A stretch of DNA of 64,000 nucleotides from Eumeta japonica (taxonomy: Eukaryota > Arthropoda > Insecta > Lepidoptera > Psychidae). The stretch spans positions 620,001-684,000 of the forward strand of contig BGZK01000103.1 in the NCBI GenBank assembly GCA_005406025.1, written 5' to 3'. Positions 11,398-25,368 of this stretch are shown piece after piece (position 1 is the first letter of the stretch; each line of letters begins with the position of its first letter). The translations under genes were made by a program, and so were the position numbers. The notes under the pieces were generated by a model. It saw only the letters and a program-made list of their open reading frames with translations. It did no database searches and was not told where the DNA came from.

Positions 11398-14300
11398 TTT
11401 TATATTCAAGACTCACAAAGTCCTAGGTTAGACGTAAGGAAACACAATGCATGATTCGATATCCCAATCACCTAAGAAAATACAAGGTAAAAGCGATACA
11501 ATCCGTACTGTTGTTATCGTCACTTGAGATGTTCTATGTAGGTAATGTCCAATGTCAATGGCACTCGAGATATGATATTTTAGACACTTGTCACATTTTA
11601 AGCCGTACAGCGTACGAACGTAATGGAATCGACTAATACAGTTTTCACTCACTTTCGTACGGCTGAATGATGTGAAATCATTAAAAATTTTAATGTCGTT
11701 TTTAATTACTAAGCCTATTGAAGTTTGAACTATACAAAAACTACTAGGTATTAGATCTAAGTTCTATAATATCTATAGAGATAACATACAAATAAAAATG
11801 TAGCGGATGTTAGGGACACGAGATACGAAGGTGTCAAAATAATGCTTTAATTTTGTTACAAAAGCATTGGGTAAAAATACAAGCATAATTCTTTAGAGCT
11901 TTAAATAAACTACCGTTTAATTTTTCATAAACCATCGATGCACGGAATATTATAACACCGAGAACGAGAACCGGCGCGAATACGGAAGCGGCAATGGAAT
12001 CGAGACAATATTTTTTTTCATTTTCACTCGGGAAAAGGCGTGGACGAAGGCCGATAAATAGATTTTCAAGCGGTCGAAAATATTCCCCTGCAATGGCGTT
12101 TCTGATATCACAATAATAAACACCTCAATTCTAAACTTCAAGTAAAATTTAAAAGTATATGTATACAAAGAACATGCAGGCCCAAATTTACAAAAAAAAG
12201 GGCGTTATAAGTTTTCCTTGTTTTTTTTTTTTTATTTATTTTGTCTGTGCCATGGACGAGGATATTCAACTTTAACACAGTTTTTTGACAACGACATATT
12301 AATATAAAAATAAGATAAATGGTGATTAAACAAAACGACTCGTAATTTTAAACGGATCGGAAATCAAACCCGATATTCATCACGAACGAAACAAAACTCG
12401 TTCTTCTAGACTATACACATCATCAAATAAATACACATAACGAAAGAAAATAAGATTCGTTTTAAAACAATCAATCTCAATACAATATCGAAAACGAACG
12501 AGAAGTAAGCCGAAGTAAAAATATTAAAATTGACAATAAATTCGTTCACATTATCATAATATTTCCCACCTTATTGGATTTGCAGTTAAACTTTTGAATT
12601 GTTCATCTCTCGCGATAATAGGAGCGTTCAAAGTAATACGACCGTGTAATTTTGTCCGAAACAGAGTGGATTTTTTTTCGCGCTGCCGTTAACGACAATT
12701 TAATAAGTGTACGGTTTTCAAATGATGGTACACTCGGTTACGGACAACAGTTATTCATCATCGTGATACCTATCGCCTTATATCGCCGATAATATTCGAT
12801 TATTTTCTGAAATCATTGATGCGCCCGTTACCGAAAATCACTCAAATAATTGTTTACATATTGTATTGTATTGATTGTCGGTTTAAAGATGAAACCGGAA
12901 TTCGAGATATTTAAAGTTTACCATCTGACATGGGAGCTGAGCTTTGGCGTAGCTAGGGATTTCCTTGGGGGCGGGAGGCGAGAGGCGGGGGCAGCCGTCC
13001 AACTGAACTAATTGTACTCGTTTGATGACAGATCATAAATGACGTCTAGTAATAGTTAATAATGCAGTTAATTCAATCTCCTTTTCATCATATGGCTTCT
13101 TTCTTTACTTTTATTCTACTTTGCTTTCTAAGTAAAATTAAAAATCCAGTGGGACAGCTCAATCAATACTAGCTTTCGCGTTAGCCTATAACCGTCTGCA
13201 GAGCCTTATCTATACTAAAATTCATCAAAATAGGTTTTGGCGTGAAAGCGCAACAGTCACTTTCGCATTTATAATATTAATGGGATTATAAAAAAAAATC
13301 TGTTAAGCGTGTCTGCCGATTGCCTTTAAACCAATTTAGACAAGATGTTATAATATCCTCGGGAAAGTACTTTTTATATTGGGAGGAGTATCTAATTCCG
13401 AAGCGAATACTTTGTTATTTAATTACAATGGTCGATGGATATATATAAAAGGGAAAATAAGAATACTTTGAACACGAGATATATATTTATATTTCTTTAT
13501 TATTACATTTTAATAGGTTTAAATAAGCTTTAACTCCCTATTTTTTACGCTGAATTGGTTTAACGCACACGATATTCGCTGCATGCAAAGGGCATGGACA
13601 GGCGCAATAAAGCGAACGCAGCGCACGGTGTGGCAGAAAACTGTATTAATCTAGGAAAGTCTATCAAAATTATTTTGGGTTTCAAACAATTTGTATTTTG
13701 AAATACGAGTAGGTTATTATAATTGTAATTGTATTAAAAACTGTAAAAATAACGGTACAAACGGTCGGTGTATACTGGTGCATATTCTTACATGTGCGAT
13801 AGTTGATAATTAATGTATTCATTAAATAAAATAAATCCTTTTCACGGTGCCATCTAATTCGCATATTAAGCAAACGCAAGCCTTCCTTTTATATATAAGT
13901 TTTATATATAAGTTATCAACAACAAGATTTTTATCTATGCAATTTTACACAGTGTGAAGTACAACCCAATACCATTATTTAAGACGTTAAGGATGACGCC
14001 TTCCATAACCGACCTGCAACCTGGGAATAACAAAAAATTAATTCTTAAATTGTTAATGGAAAGTCAAAATTTTAAATCGATAAATCATCTTATTACTTAA
14101 GACTGCGCAGACACGTAAATGACATAAGGCCTAGATCAGATTCGAGCGACGTCGGGCGAAGCGCTTTATTCGCGTGACACGGCCCTTTCCTGAAATATCT
14201 ACACCGCGGTATGCGCTTGGACAGGATGCATTGTTTACGTGACATGATCTATTTAAGGATGAAGCCGACCTGATTCGCACACGATAAATGATGCTACTAT

Positions 14301-14402
14301 ATTTATATTAAATTATATTATAATCAGTTAAACTTATTTTGATAAAATATAGTAATAGTCACGGGACCCTAAACAAAACCAAACTTTTGATAATTTTTAT
14401 TG
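11398..14402. other. AT-rich stretch, nothing recognised
   Basis: Only small features: a G-run cluster at 12966-12992, a direct duplication of TTTTATATATAAG at about 13887-13912, and a moderately GC-rich patch at 14100-14270. No gene. Confidence 0.4.
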
Positions 14403-14635
14403 TAGATAGCTTTCGCCTGCGCCTCCGCCTGCATGGATTATACAATTAATGCCTACATCTTTCATAACGACTGATATCGCTACGTTCACCACGGTCCCGT
14501 TCTCACACCTGCTCTCGTCTGGATCTAGATCCTAATTCCAGTCCCGGCTCCGTTCTCGAATGCGGTCCCGTTTTGGATTCAATTTCGATCAAATTGTCCC
14601 GTTTTTCGGGAATCTTAAATTTCATGCAAGAGCTA
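14403..14635 (+). repeat. Copy 2 of ACTAGC-head / 6-bp-phase repeat
   Basis: Head AGATAGCTTTCGCCTGCG followed by CCTCCGCCTGCATGGA, an AATGCCTACATCTTTC link, and then TCCCGTTCTC/TCCAGTCCCGGC-type hexamer-phased sequence to about 14630. Confidence 0.6.
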
Positions 14636-15424
14636 TATCCTATAAGCTGTTTTATCTCCTAGCGAAAGCCCCTTCGTGATCGGTTCAGTCGGTTTCAGTT
14701 CAGTTTCACGATTATCCCCTACACGCAAACAAAGTATACCTTTTTATTGCAGTAGCATAAACGTATATATATCTGTCGTATTTAACGATTCATATTAATT
14801 TAGCAGCAAACCAGGGAGAAAAAGCTGTAAAACAAATTTTGTTTTACTTACTAACTTCTGTCCCGTGCGACGTCCGATCTAGTACCAACCGGTAGAGGTC
14901 ACGAAAGGAAAAGATGTACAAAAATGCGCGACGTACAAAAACCTAGAAATTAAATTTTAACTTATATTTTTGCGGTTTTGTTTTATTCGCGTTCGTAAAA
15001 TTATTCATTCGATTGACAAAAAAATACTAAAACATCTTTATCGAATTGAGACATTATTACCAGTAGTCGATAATTTAGCTTTATTTATTTCATTCTTAAT
15101 GCCTACCTTCTCGATTTGTCCCGAGAACTTGGTATCACTTTATAATACCAAAAAAAAAGAAAAAGAATATTACGTTGCAAATCTTTTTTTACCACACTTT
15201 TTTTTCGGAGTAACTTTTTACTAACATGACCCCAAGGACATAGTTGTTATACTATCTATAGAGAACAAAAAAGTAATTACGTCATAGTAGAAAGATGTAC
15301 GGAATTTTTTATAAGCCGATAATGCAATAATAAACTAATTTCGATGACTTATCGCATGCACCGTTACACGATATCCAACAATAAATAATTCTTAAAATAT
15401 GTATACAAAATCAAAGATCCGTAA

Positions 15425-15605
15425 ATTATTTTCGGTCGCGCGGTAATATTATTTGTTAATGATTTATCGGGCGTCATGAGCCGCACGTAAGCCTGTAATT
15501 ACACGAGCCACTTCTAATCGAATATCCGAACCCCCAGCCGTATGATCGTAATTACAATTAGTGTTTGATGTTGAAACCCGTGCGCGCAACATTCGAAAAT
15601 TTATT
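15425..15605. promoter_or_regulatory. Candidate conserved enhancer-like island
   Basis: CG-rich words alternate with homeodomain-type cores: TAATGATTTATCGGG (contains TGATTTAT, an Exd/Hox-type composite), TGTAATTACACGAG, CGTAATTACAATTAG. Such mixtures are typical of insect developmental enhancers. There is no direct evidence of activity. Confidence 0.3.
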
Positions 15606-16330
15606 ATGGCAACACATTTTATTTACAAACTAAAATACAATCATTGTTTGTATTAAATCCATATTACAATGTAAACTATATTACTTGTGATACACAACTT
15701 CGTTTTCTATATGATTTTCGGAATCCTTTCCCTATCTTCATATACGTAGTATATCATTGTCCAATTTCCAACGGAATGTAAATCAAACCCTAGTACATTT
15801 TATTGGCAAACCTTGGTACAGTATTTTAATTCCGTGGTCTGACTATAGACAAACAGAGAGACACACCCTGCCATAGTGGAGGCTTCGAATAAGTAATTGA
15901 ATGAAAAAAAAAAACTTAACAATCAGTATATGGAAGAAGAAAAATAAACATAAAAGCAGTTGTTCAGATTTAACAACAGATTAGAAAAAAAATGTAAACT
16001 ACATAAAAATCAATGAAAATAATTGATTATCATGTGGTTTATAAACATACTCTTTATTGACTTACAATGATTCAACAAGAAATATAAGTTTTTGTATATC
16101 TTATTTAAAATGTATTTATTTACTTACTCTAAGTATATTAATACAAAAGTATTAAACATAAAATAAACCTAATATAAAACATGGAATCTGGATGAAAACC
16201 TATCTTAATCTTTTTAATATTTTTAATGGAAAAAAAAGATGAATAAACGTCAAGAAATTACGCCGATTTTACCATTAACTTGATGCCAATAAACTCAAGA
16301 AACAAAAAAGTTCCTTTTCTTATCTTAACT

Positions 16331-16705
16331 TAGGGGTCATCCTCAAATCACGTCACACATCTAGGCATTAGCCGTAAGCTTCGTAATGTCACATGTATAA
16401 ATATAAAATAAGAAACCTTGAAAGTTGAACTGTAACCAAAAACTATCGCTGTGTACCTACGATATTGTGCTTTGTGCACTTCCGAAAATGGATTTATTTA
16501 TTGTTCACTATAGGAAAAGAGATTTTAAATAGAAACATATAAATAATTTTGATAGTGCTGTTGTAATTTAATAATTTATGAATTTTTAAATCGCATAATA
16601 TATGATGTCACACCGGGGTGTTGTCATATAAATGTGACCACATGTTACAAGGACGGGAGGGTTCCTAAAACCATGAAATTCGCGCGACCTAATTTATATC
16701 CTTTC
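16331..16705. repeat. Decayed GGGGTCATCC...GACC-ended MITE-like repeat
   Basis: TAGGGGTCATCCTCAAATCA followed by CGTCACAC, and at the other end GATGTCACACCGGGGTGTTG with AAATTCGCGCGACCTAATTT, resemble the two ends of a widespread lepidopteran repeat (GGGGTCGTCCATAAATTACG type, from recall). The middle is AT-rich and unrecognised. Confidence 0.4.
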
Positions 16706-19700
16706 TTTTTAGTATTAATAGGAATACTAAATCAAAATCAACAAAAACCGTATCAAATATTACACTTACGTTTTTTGTCCAACAAATACATTTTCTTACA
16801 AGTATAGAAAATTTCGTCTATAAAATTAAGACGTTAAAATAACTGTAGCGATCATTGTACCGTGTTGCAATTCGATTGCGTGACTGGAAAGCTCGAAGCG
16901 TAGAAAAAGCTCCGCGCGTCACATTAATTTCAATTGCGCGTGCACATGTAATTTGGATACATTTCGAAGGTGTTACTTTGAAGAGTAGGCGATTTCGAGC
17001 ATTAAACTGTGCCTAAGCCCGTATCATCACGAGTTATTACGCGCCTCGGAGGCGCCGAATTACCTCACTTTTGGTTCCTTTGATGTATGGGGCTGGGTCA
17101 CGAGCGACTGGAGCTCGAATTATGCCGATCTGTAACGCGAAGTGGTCTATATGTAATTTTTTATTTTATTTTAAATACCTATTTGCAAACATCTGTTTGT
17201 GTCTCTCCGTCCGAGGTGGCATACAGACACGTTTATCAATCTACGTATATATATAGTCGTTATTATTGACAACAAGAGGAACTCATAGAACCATCCATCA
17301 ATGTATTTAGAATTTATTTCTTGATTCTAAAGTTAAGACAATGGAAGTGTAACATGAAATTTTACATAGGGAAATTCGGTACATGATTCAGATCCAACTC
17401 GAAGTTCGAGGTTACGTGAATGACGGTGGCGCCGCGGGCGATAGGGTAAACATTACTTAATAAAACTTCGAAACTGAAAGGGAAGATAATCAATAGGTTT
17501 AAATTGAACTTCTTTGGAATGTACCGAAAAATGAGGCTAACATAGAATTAAAGTTATATTCGAGTTAAATACATCTTTTTAGATTTTTCTCCAAAAGTCA
17601 TTTTTAAGTAATATCAAGTATTTTTCTTTTATAGTTCACCAATGTGTTCTCTTAATTTTGCAATTTTTTTTAAAAGCAATCTCTTACAATTATTTTGAGC
17701 AAATGAATTACATATGCACTTTATATATTTTAAAGGTGTATAAGCACTAGAATGTTATGACCCGCACTATTAAAATAAGTTAGTGTACCTAGGTGAATAT
17801 ATATATTTTAATTATAACATCATATAATAAAAACTTACCGATCATGGAATATTTATAAATTGTAATTTTCGTAATTATTGCCATCTAGTGGCATCAATTA
17901 TGCACTACCGCTTGACAAGTGCAATGCTCTTATTACTTATTTATCTAATAAATAAACAATAGTACTTACAGAGGGCAATATTAAATAAGTTTTAATATTA
18001 AAAACAAAAGTAAATTCTGTGATTCGATAATACAAATGAATAATGTTGAAATCGGGGCTTCGGATATACGTATTGTATATTGGATATCATATAAATATTG
18101 GATATCACGCAGTATATCAAAAATTTCCAAATATCGATCGAGATGTCATCTTTCCGTGTATTCCGTATATGCTTCCTACGCGCATGTACTTTCGAGAGAG
18201 AAGTATTTCTATCTCATTCTTATCTCAAAGTATAAGAAGCGTAAGAGAAAGGTAGACGATGTTTTGAAAAATTTTTGTGGTTTTTCAGCGGTGATAAGAT
18301 AAAAAATATAATATTACTGCTTCTCATATAAATTAATTAATTATTTTCATTCATAGTTTTACATAATTAGATTTTTATTGTTTTTTTGAAAACTGTTTTC
18401 GTCATTGAAGTTTACTGAAACATTTATTTCTTATCTATTGGAAAATCTTTGTTAGATACTGTCTGTGAAATAAACTCTTCTGACCTTTATTGCATATTGG
18501 AAGCATATTGTTATAATATAAATAAAACATAGAAATAAACAAAATTTTTTAAATCCATTTAGGCTATTTTGTTTAACATAGTGGAAATTCTTGATAAAAA
18601 ATAAAAAATTATAGCATTTTGATTTTAAACTATATTAATCAAACCAAGAAAATTCGATTTTCAGCGATTTTCAATTTTAAAAATTCATAACAATTATTGT
18701 GTTAGAGATACGATAATGGGTATGAGGACTTTTGTTCAAAATATCGTAAAGAATATAAAAAAAATAATTGATTGCAAAAAATGCATTTTTTCTAGGCTAT
18801 ACAGTTTTTTGTTGTTTGAAAAGTAGCGTCAAGGGATATCAGGTGTCATCTTGCACTTTTATAATCAGAGGAGCCTTCCGGACATTTTAAAAAAAAAATT
18901 ACGAATTAAAACAATTTTGCAAACGAATGCGCCACTATGCTCTGTACTATATGGGATTTCAATTCACCAACTTCCACAACTACTGCGTGAAATAGTCAAA
19001 ATATTCCAATTATCACAAACTTCAGTAACGCTCCGGGTGTATTTTCTTCTCGTCTTTGCGCGGGTTTGTCGCAAATGAACCGTTCGTATAAGTGATTTAT
19101 TGTGGTCGTCGCGTATACTTACGAAATAAATAAAAAATACAATAAGGATTTAAAATTTACTCAAAAAGTTAAATTGCAAAACGTTAAAGACCTATTATCT
19201 AGTCGGGAATCTTTTCGCAACCGAACACTAATGCATTTTAATGCAACGCAAAATTTTGCAACGGTCTTTTTTCTAATGAAACACTTGCCAAGTATGAAAT
19301 TGTCTCGATATGATATTTGCTAATTATTTTTAAAACAATAAAATAAATTAAATAAACTGCAACATTTAGAATAAATTATAGCCTATATAACTTTTAAAAC
19401 GTCTCCATATAACTTAACTATTAATTAAATTTAAGGTACTTTGGAATACAAGAATCTTTATGTTGTTGTTAGATGATATAATAGTTGTGATTAACTATTT
19501 CACCCGATTGTTATTTTATTTTGGAAACACAATTAAAAACTTAAGTTATCCCTAAAAAAATTAAAAAGAATTCAATATACAATTATGTATTACGTTATAT
19601 ATTTTTCGTTTTTTTTTTTTACTGAAATATTGCAGTTATAACGAATATAGCTATACCGACAAAAATTCCGATTCATTTTTTGGATATTTAATTTTTTTAT

Positions 19701-20445
19701 TTTGTATGTTCGAACCATTATTGACAGATTTCTGTTTCAGACACCGAAGCATTGTATGAAAAAAATTATGTTGTTTTCAATTCGATGACATAATTTATGT
19801 ATTCAACATTTTAATGCGGTTTGTTTGGTTGGCCACTCCCCGTCCGAGGAAAGTTGCGCAGTGACATAGGCGAGATGTCTCGGCCTCTTTAACTACCTTC
19901 TGTTTTTTTTTATTTAATTACAACACCGCTATTTGCCGTAACAACAGTAATAGGAATTAAATAAACTGCAAATCTTACTACCTTGTTGAGGAAAACATTA
20001 AGCAATTGTTTAAAGTTATTTAAGGTTGATCACTCTTAGTTTTATAATTCGAAAAGTACAAAGAATAACTTGTTTTGATCGTGAAAAAAAAATTGCTTAT
20101 ATTTTATTTGAGTTGTGCATCAATTCTGAGGCGGGTAGTGTGTTTATAATTTTTTGGTGATCTGTGCGTATTTACGCACGTTACTTAAGCGCAACTGAAA
20201 AAGCTCAGTCGTGGACGTTAAATGGATTCCATGATAACTAGATTAAATAATAACGAGACATTATATAAAATTTATGGAATATTATTTTAATAAAACAATA
20301 TTCAATCGATAATTTTTTGGTAAGGAAATTTACCCTTTATTCATCCGTCCGTTTACTTGACCGTCCTCAATGGATTTGAACTGACAATTCTGTTCTGCGT
20401 TGAAATGGATTCATTTTAAGTTAGTATAATAGCCGCAATGTCCGA
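16706..20445. other. AT-rich stretch with GC island 16845-17140
   Basis: The island 16845-17140 holds a GCGCCTCGGAGGCGCC palindrome at 17041-17056. The rest is AT-rich and holds no recognisable gene or repeat. ORFs at 18.0, 18.9 and 19.1 kb are AT-rich and unsupported. Confidence 0.4.
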
Positions 20446-20571
20446 GAGAACACTAAAATCGCCACCGGGACCGGCATCGCGATAGGGAGTACAATCGAGA
20501 TCGCAATCGAAGACCATCATTGCAAAATTTTAATTCACCCACAGCGAAGCCGTCGGAAAACTGCTAGCAGG
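20446..20571 (-). repeat. Copy 3 of ACTAGC-head / 6-bp-phase repeat (short)
   Basis: A hexamer-phased tract (GGGACCGGCATCGCGAT and similar) is followed by the inverted head CAGCGAAGCCGTCGG...CTGCTAGC. Confidence 0.5.
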
Positions 20572-23530
20572 AAGATATGATAATCATGTCTTTATGAAAC
20601 TTGACAGGTTCTTGAGCACTTGATAAGGGAGTAGGGTTAAAAATCGATAACTTCAATATACATTGTAGACGTGATATGTGTATAATTCTTTACGTTATGT
20701 AAGACGTAGCGATGGAGATCGCTTTAAAGAGTGATTGCGAAATTAACAAATACACGAACTGATGACAATAATAAACGATAGTGTGGATCCGCGATAGCTC
20801 TTTAATAGTATATGTTTGTTATTACAATATATCCGAAAACAAACGTAATTATATATGGTAAAATCAAAATGGAGGCCAAAAACTAAATGAAATATGTCCA
20901 TTAATTTTGTATGCAAATTAGAAAATTCTTTAGAGTTCTATGCTAAGTAGTTACATATAATGTTTATGCCGCTCTGTTACAATGCATTAGGTCTGGTGGT
21001 TTTTGGTGCACAATTCACGATTAATACTATATAAATAGTCTTCTTGCATTTATTGCATTACTTCCGCATAGTGTTACACGTCGCTCGTCCACGATTGGCA
21101 AATATTATCTAATCGTTGGCACGAACATGTAATGCCTTAAGTGGTTACGGGATGGTACCTAGCGTAAATTAGCTTCTTCAAAACAAGTTTCTGGATCCAT
21201 CAGAGGAAAAGCCGTATTATACTTTTTTTTGCCGGCTCATTACGTGAGCGCTAATAACCGAGAGCGGTAAACGTACAACTTTTCTAATTAAACTTCTTGA
21301 CTAACGCGAGCTCGTTCTGACTTCACCTAATACTAGACCATTTTTGTGGTTTCACCAGCAGAAAGTGAAATGGTTTTACGTGGTGAACGGTCATAGGATT
21401 TTTATAAATTCGGGATTGCCTATGGAATGTAATTTGTTTTGATTTTAAATAGACTCATAAAAGTTTTGTAATACACTTTTTCGGGGATTCTATATCCTGC
21501 AGGTCTAAATGGAATCTACTTAAACTCGTTCCGGAGTCAGTAGCCGAGTCGAAAAAATCAAATGACGGCAAATCATTAGGTTACAAACATCGACACTTAC
21601 ATGTGTGTTAATTTGGTTAAAATCAAAAACCGTATTAAATCCTCGTTGGTGTTTTACGAATTCCATAACTGTACATAAATAAATGAGGTGAAAAATATTT
21701 TTTATGCGTTATATGTTTGGTAAATATGCCTCGAATCGCATTAAATATATTTATAAATTACATTTTTTTTTTCTCAAGTTATCACATCGAGCGATGTCGC
21801 ATCCCATATTTGTTCTATTCAATCTTCACTGATGGAATCCGTTTACTTTGGCAGAAATGGAGCGAAATTGGAACTTCTTTAAGAAGGGAACGTCTTTTTT
21901 TCCTGATTTCACTGAGTATTATGGTACCGCGGATATCGAGTGTATATCCTGAAGTCCGTTAATTTTTTTTTTAATTTTACCGAATTCGAGACACGCGGGA
22001 GTTGGAACGCGACATTGGCGGAATTTTTCTGTTTTATAGACAATTATATAAATTATATAAAAAACAATAATGTAAATTTACGTAAATTGAACCAGCACGA
22101 GTTACCCGTAAGCGATTTGATTCGCATTTGCCGTTTTTTGTTTTTGCATAAAATGGGACGAGGGTATGCGTCTTACGTAAATATGAGAGATTGCATTCAA
22201 AATTTGCATTAAATGATTACATGGAAATTACTTCACGTAATAATGTACTGTAATTTAGTTTCATTTGAAATGTATGCAAATGAAATGAAGTAATTTTATA
22301 AAAACGTATATAATTTATGCAGATTAAATTAAAATATGAAAATTTAAATTTTCTAACCGACATCCAAATTATCTAACTTATGAAACAAAAAACGCATCTA
22401 AGACAAGTGTATTTTAAATAGGAGCGAATTTTGTAATACCTTGATAATACGAAATAGATCCTTACCACATTAAATGTCGAACAAGGGATCGTGCGTTAAA
22501 CGCATGTTAACTTCGGTTAAATTGCGCGAAATGACAGCGATGATTTGTACGTACACGAGAGGCAATTTGTAGCTAATTTCGTGCGCGTCCTTGAAACGTC
22601 TGGTGATGAATTTTAGCGGAAACGATTGTTACGGAACAAAAAATCAGTAATCACGTCTCTGCGTTGTGTACCGCGGAAGCTGCCTTTTGTGGTGATGCAG
22701 AAAAAAATATGTCTCAAAAGACAACAATAAGCCGACAGTACGCTTCAAGGATGCAAGTTACTTGTTTCTAAGACTCAATTAAATATTTTCCAAGCGAGTT
22801 ATGCATCTGTTTCGAAAATGATCTACAAAAAATCTATTACGTTTTCCAGGACTTTTTTTTTCAAACAACTCTCATTACACAAATATAGAGAATAATATCC
22901 CCAATTTAACTTTAATAGTTTAGGTGCTATAAAGCTCTAAACGTTTTCCTGTTCAAGAGTTAGTACTTTATGTAAAACATTTAATTTAACTTTAAATAGG
23001 TCTAAAATGATGTGCAGCTTACCACCAAAACTATTTAAAGATTCTTTACGTACTATGAAGTTTCAAATCTAACCTATTACAAAAAAAAGGATCATTACGT
23101 CCAAATTTAAAGCAAAAGCAGTGTGAATTCGTCTTACGTCGGTTTTTTAGAGATCCGTGATATAAAATAAAAAAGTTAACTCACAGAATCACCACATATG
23201 TCTGTTTGACCGTCTGTCACAGCCAATTTTAACTGCATCTATTGGACCAATTAAATGGGCATTTGATACACAAATGTATGTATGTACCCAAACACAGACG
23301 TGTAAATAAATTAGTTTTAAATATGAAGATCACTTTAAGGGGGTTAATTAAACACAATAAACGATTTCATTTGATACATCATATGACATATCAAATGAAA
23401 GCATTTATTGTTAGGTCTCGACTATTTTCTTCATAATTTTTAAGTAATTGGTTTTAAAGTTATGTAAGAAAATAACTTTAAAAGTAATTACTATAAAAAT
23501 ACAAACATATATGAAGAAACACAAATAAAT
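20572..23530. other. AT-rich stretch with weak islands at 21200-21330 and 22450-22680
   Basis: No gene. The islands show CG-rich and TAATTA/TAAT words but no splice-bounded open frame. Confidence 0.35.
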
Positions 23531-23584
23531 TGTGTTGTAGTACGGAACCCTCGCTGCGCAAGTCCGATTCGTATTTGGTAAGTG

Positions 23585-24897
23585 TTTTAGGGATCCGAGC
23601 CAAAATGGCAAAAACGGAACCCTTATAGTTTCGTCCGTCTGTATGTCATAGGCATTTTCTTCTAAAACTACTAGACGTATATTGATTCATTTATAGTGTA
23701 GGTGTCTTAAATAAGCCGTTAATTAGTTTGGTGGTTAAATAACAAAAATAAATATTTCTAAAGGAAGCGAGCACTCCATACATGTAACAGGAGTTGAAAT
23801 ATTTTTTTTCGGCAAACATCAACGAGTGGCATATATTTCGACAGTTCTTTTAAAAACACTAAGGTCTCTAAGCAATTTTTTGATTACGTAAATAATTTCG
23901 GAAATAATCGCCCCGAAAGTTGCAGAAATTGTCTCTGCCCTCTATTTTCTAAACTGTATGTTCAAAAAATATGAAAATAAATAACGAAGGTAACGCTTAT
24001 AGTAGAGGATCCGAACTAAGATCAACCTTCATCATAGTGTTAACCGAATGAAAATAACATTTTATCAAATAAAATAAGTTTCCGAACATGACTTGATATG
24101 GCAACCTCAACGGAAATGTTCAAGATTATTATTAATTAATATTTAAAAAAATAATATTTTTTTAAAATTCACCGGTGTGTCTACCAAACGAAACTAACTC
24201 CAGTGAAAAGTATATACTATACACAATATGCAACACCATAGTAGCTTACCTTTTTTTGGTCCCTATTACCTGGTCGCTGCGGTCAAACAGGTAAGTTGAT
24301 GTTGATAATTGCACTTTTTTGTCAACCAATCCGGGCTAGTCTTAAAATAAAGGTAATTCAATCATAAATATTGTAGCTTAAGGTTGCCTCACAAACTTTG
24401 GTCACAGATGCTAGTTGCAAGACATTTAAATTCAAGAATTCGGAGCGAGCGAAAGTCCAAGACAGAGAGAGACGGAACGTGTTCGGAAACTTATTTTATT
24501 TGATAAAATGTTATTTTCATCCGGTTGACACTATGGTGAAGGTCGATCTTAGCTCGGATCTTGAATTATTAATAAATACCTTCATAAAAATTATTTTGAA
24601 CATGGTCAGATATACTGTTTTTGACTTATTGCCGATAAACTGCGCTTCTCGATAAAAGGGACGTAAGTGCATTAAGATACGCTCTTTTGCTGATGCACTT
24701 TAGTTACACTAGTTTAATAGTAATGGTCGACATACCTACTTGTTTTCTTAGTTATAGGCGACTAAAGTGCTTATAACTATTCTGTGCGGGAAACATTGAA
24801 AAAGTGTAACGACGTACTTTTCTCATTTGTAGTGCATTTCTTTGTAATAATGGCTTCGGAACCTTATAATGAGCACGGCTCGACATACTCTATGCCA
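23585..24897 (-). mobile_element. GGTTCCG-ended element, copy C, split by a nested insertion
   Basis: The two halves (23585-23999 and 24569-24897) align continuously with copy B once 24000-24568 is removed. The left end abuts a fragment at 23531-23582 (TACGGAACCCTCGCTGCGCA...) that resembles the terminus of another common lepidopteran repeat. Confidence 0.7.
24000..24568. mobile_element. Nested 569-bp MITE with long terminal inverted repeats and TTA duplication
   Basis: The terminal inverted repeats are about 85-90 bp: GATCCGAACTAAGATCAACC...AAATAAGTTTCCGAAC at the left against GATCCGAGCTAAGATCGACC...AAATAAGTTTCCGAAC read inward from the right. Differences are mostly transitions. TTA flanks both sides (23997-23999 and 24569-24571), and copy B has a single TTA at the empty site. 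A TTA duplication is known for PIF/Harbinger-type elements. No transposase is present. Confidence 0.75.
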
Positions 24898-24987
24898 GCT
24901 TTTTTTAATTTTTGATGGCGGCTTATGCAAGAATAAGGATATATTTCCATAACAAATAATAAAGTGACATAAATATTAATAGATATA

Positions 24988-25368
24988 TTGAATGGAGCGA
25001 ATGGGACCTTGCTTGTTATAAATCGTGTAGCAAGTGTTTTGCAACAAACACCTTTGACTATTCATAATGGAGTCTTGGTGCTTGAGCTTTACGACGAAAC
25101 CAAAAGTTAGATGTGGCAAAAGAAATACATATTAAAATAGTGTAGTGGAGATGCGATCCCTGCGTAGTGTCTGTCGAACATGTGAAAAAATCCTTGAAAG
25201 ATACATCAAGATGGTGATGTGAGATACTAATGAAGATTTAAAAACTAGAATAAAATAAGGTACATTGAAATGGTTCGGAGATATGGAAAGATGTATGAAA
25301 GCAAAACGATTAATAGAAATCTATAGCGACATATGTGATGGGAAAGTTGGCAAAACATGCCAATTTCT
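24988..25368 (+). pseudogene. RTE-type LINE fragment 2
   Basis: GANGTLL-type, VEMRSLRSVCRTC, TLKWFGDMERCMKAKRLIEI and YSDICDGKVGKTC relics in shifting frames, co-linear with the copy at 8432. It lies directly beside element copy C. Confidence 0.6.

Noticed and set aside
12963..12992. G-run cluster as a G-quadruplex
   Set aside because: Only three runs of three or more G; the remaining runs are GG, so a stable quadruplex is doubtful.
14860..14905. 27-bp minus-strand micro-exon candidate before GTAAGTAAAAC
   Set aside because: The acceptor is weak and the block is too short to judge; it may be part of an unrecognised repeat.
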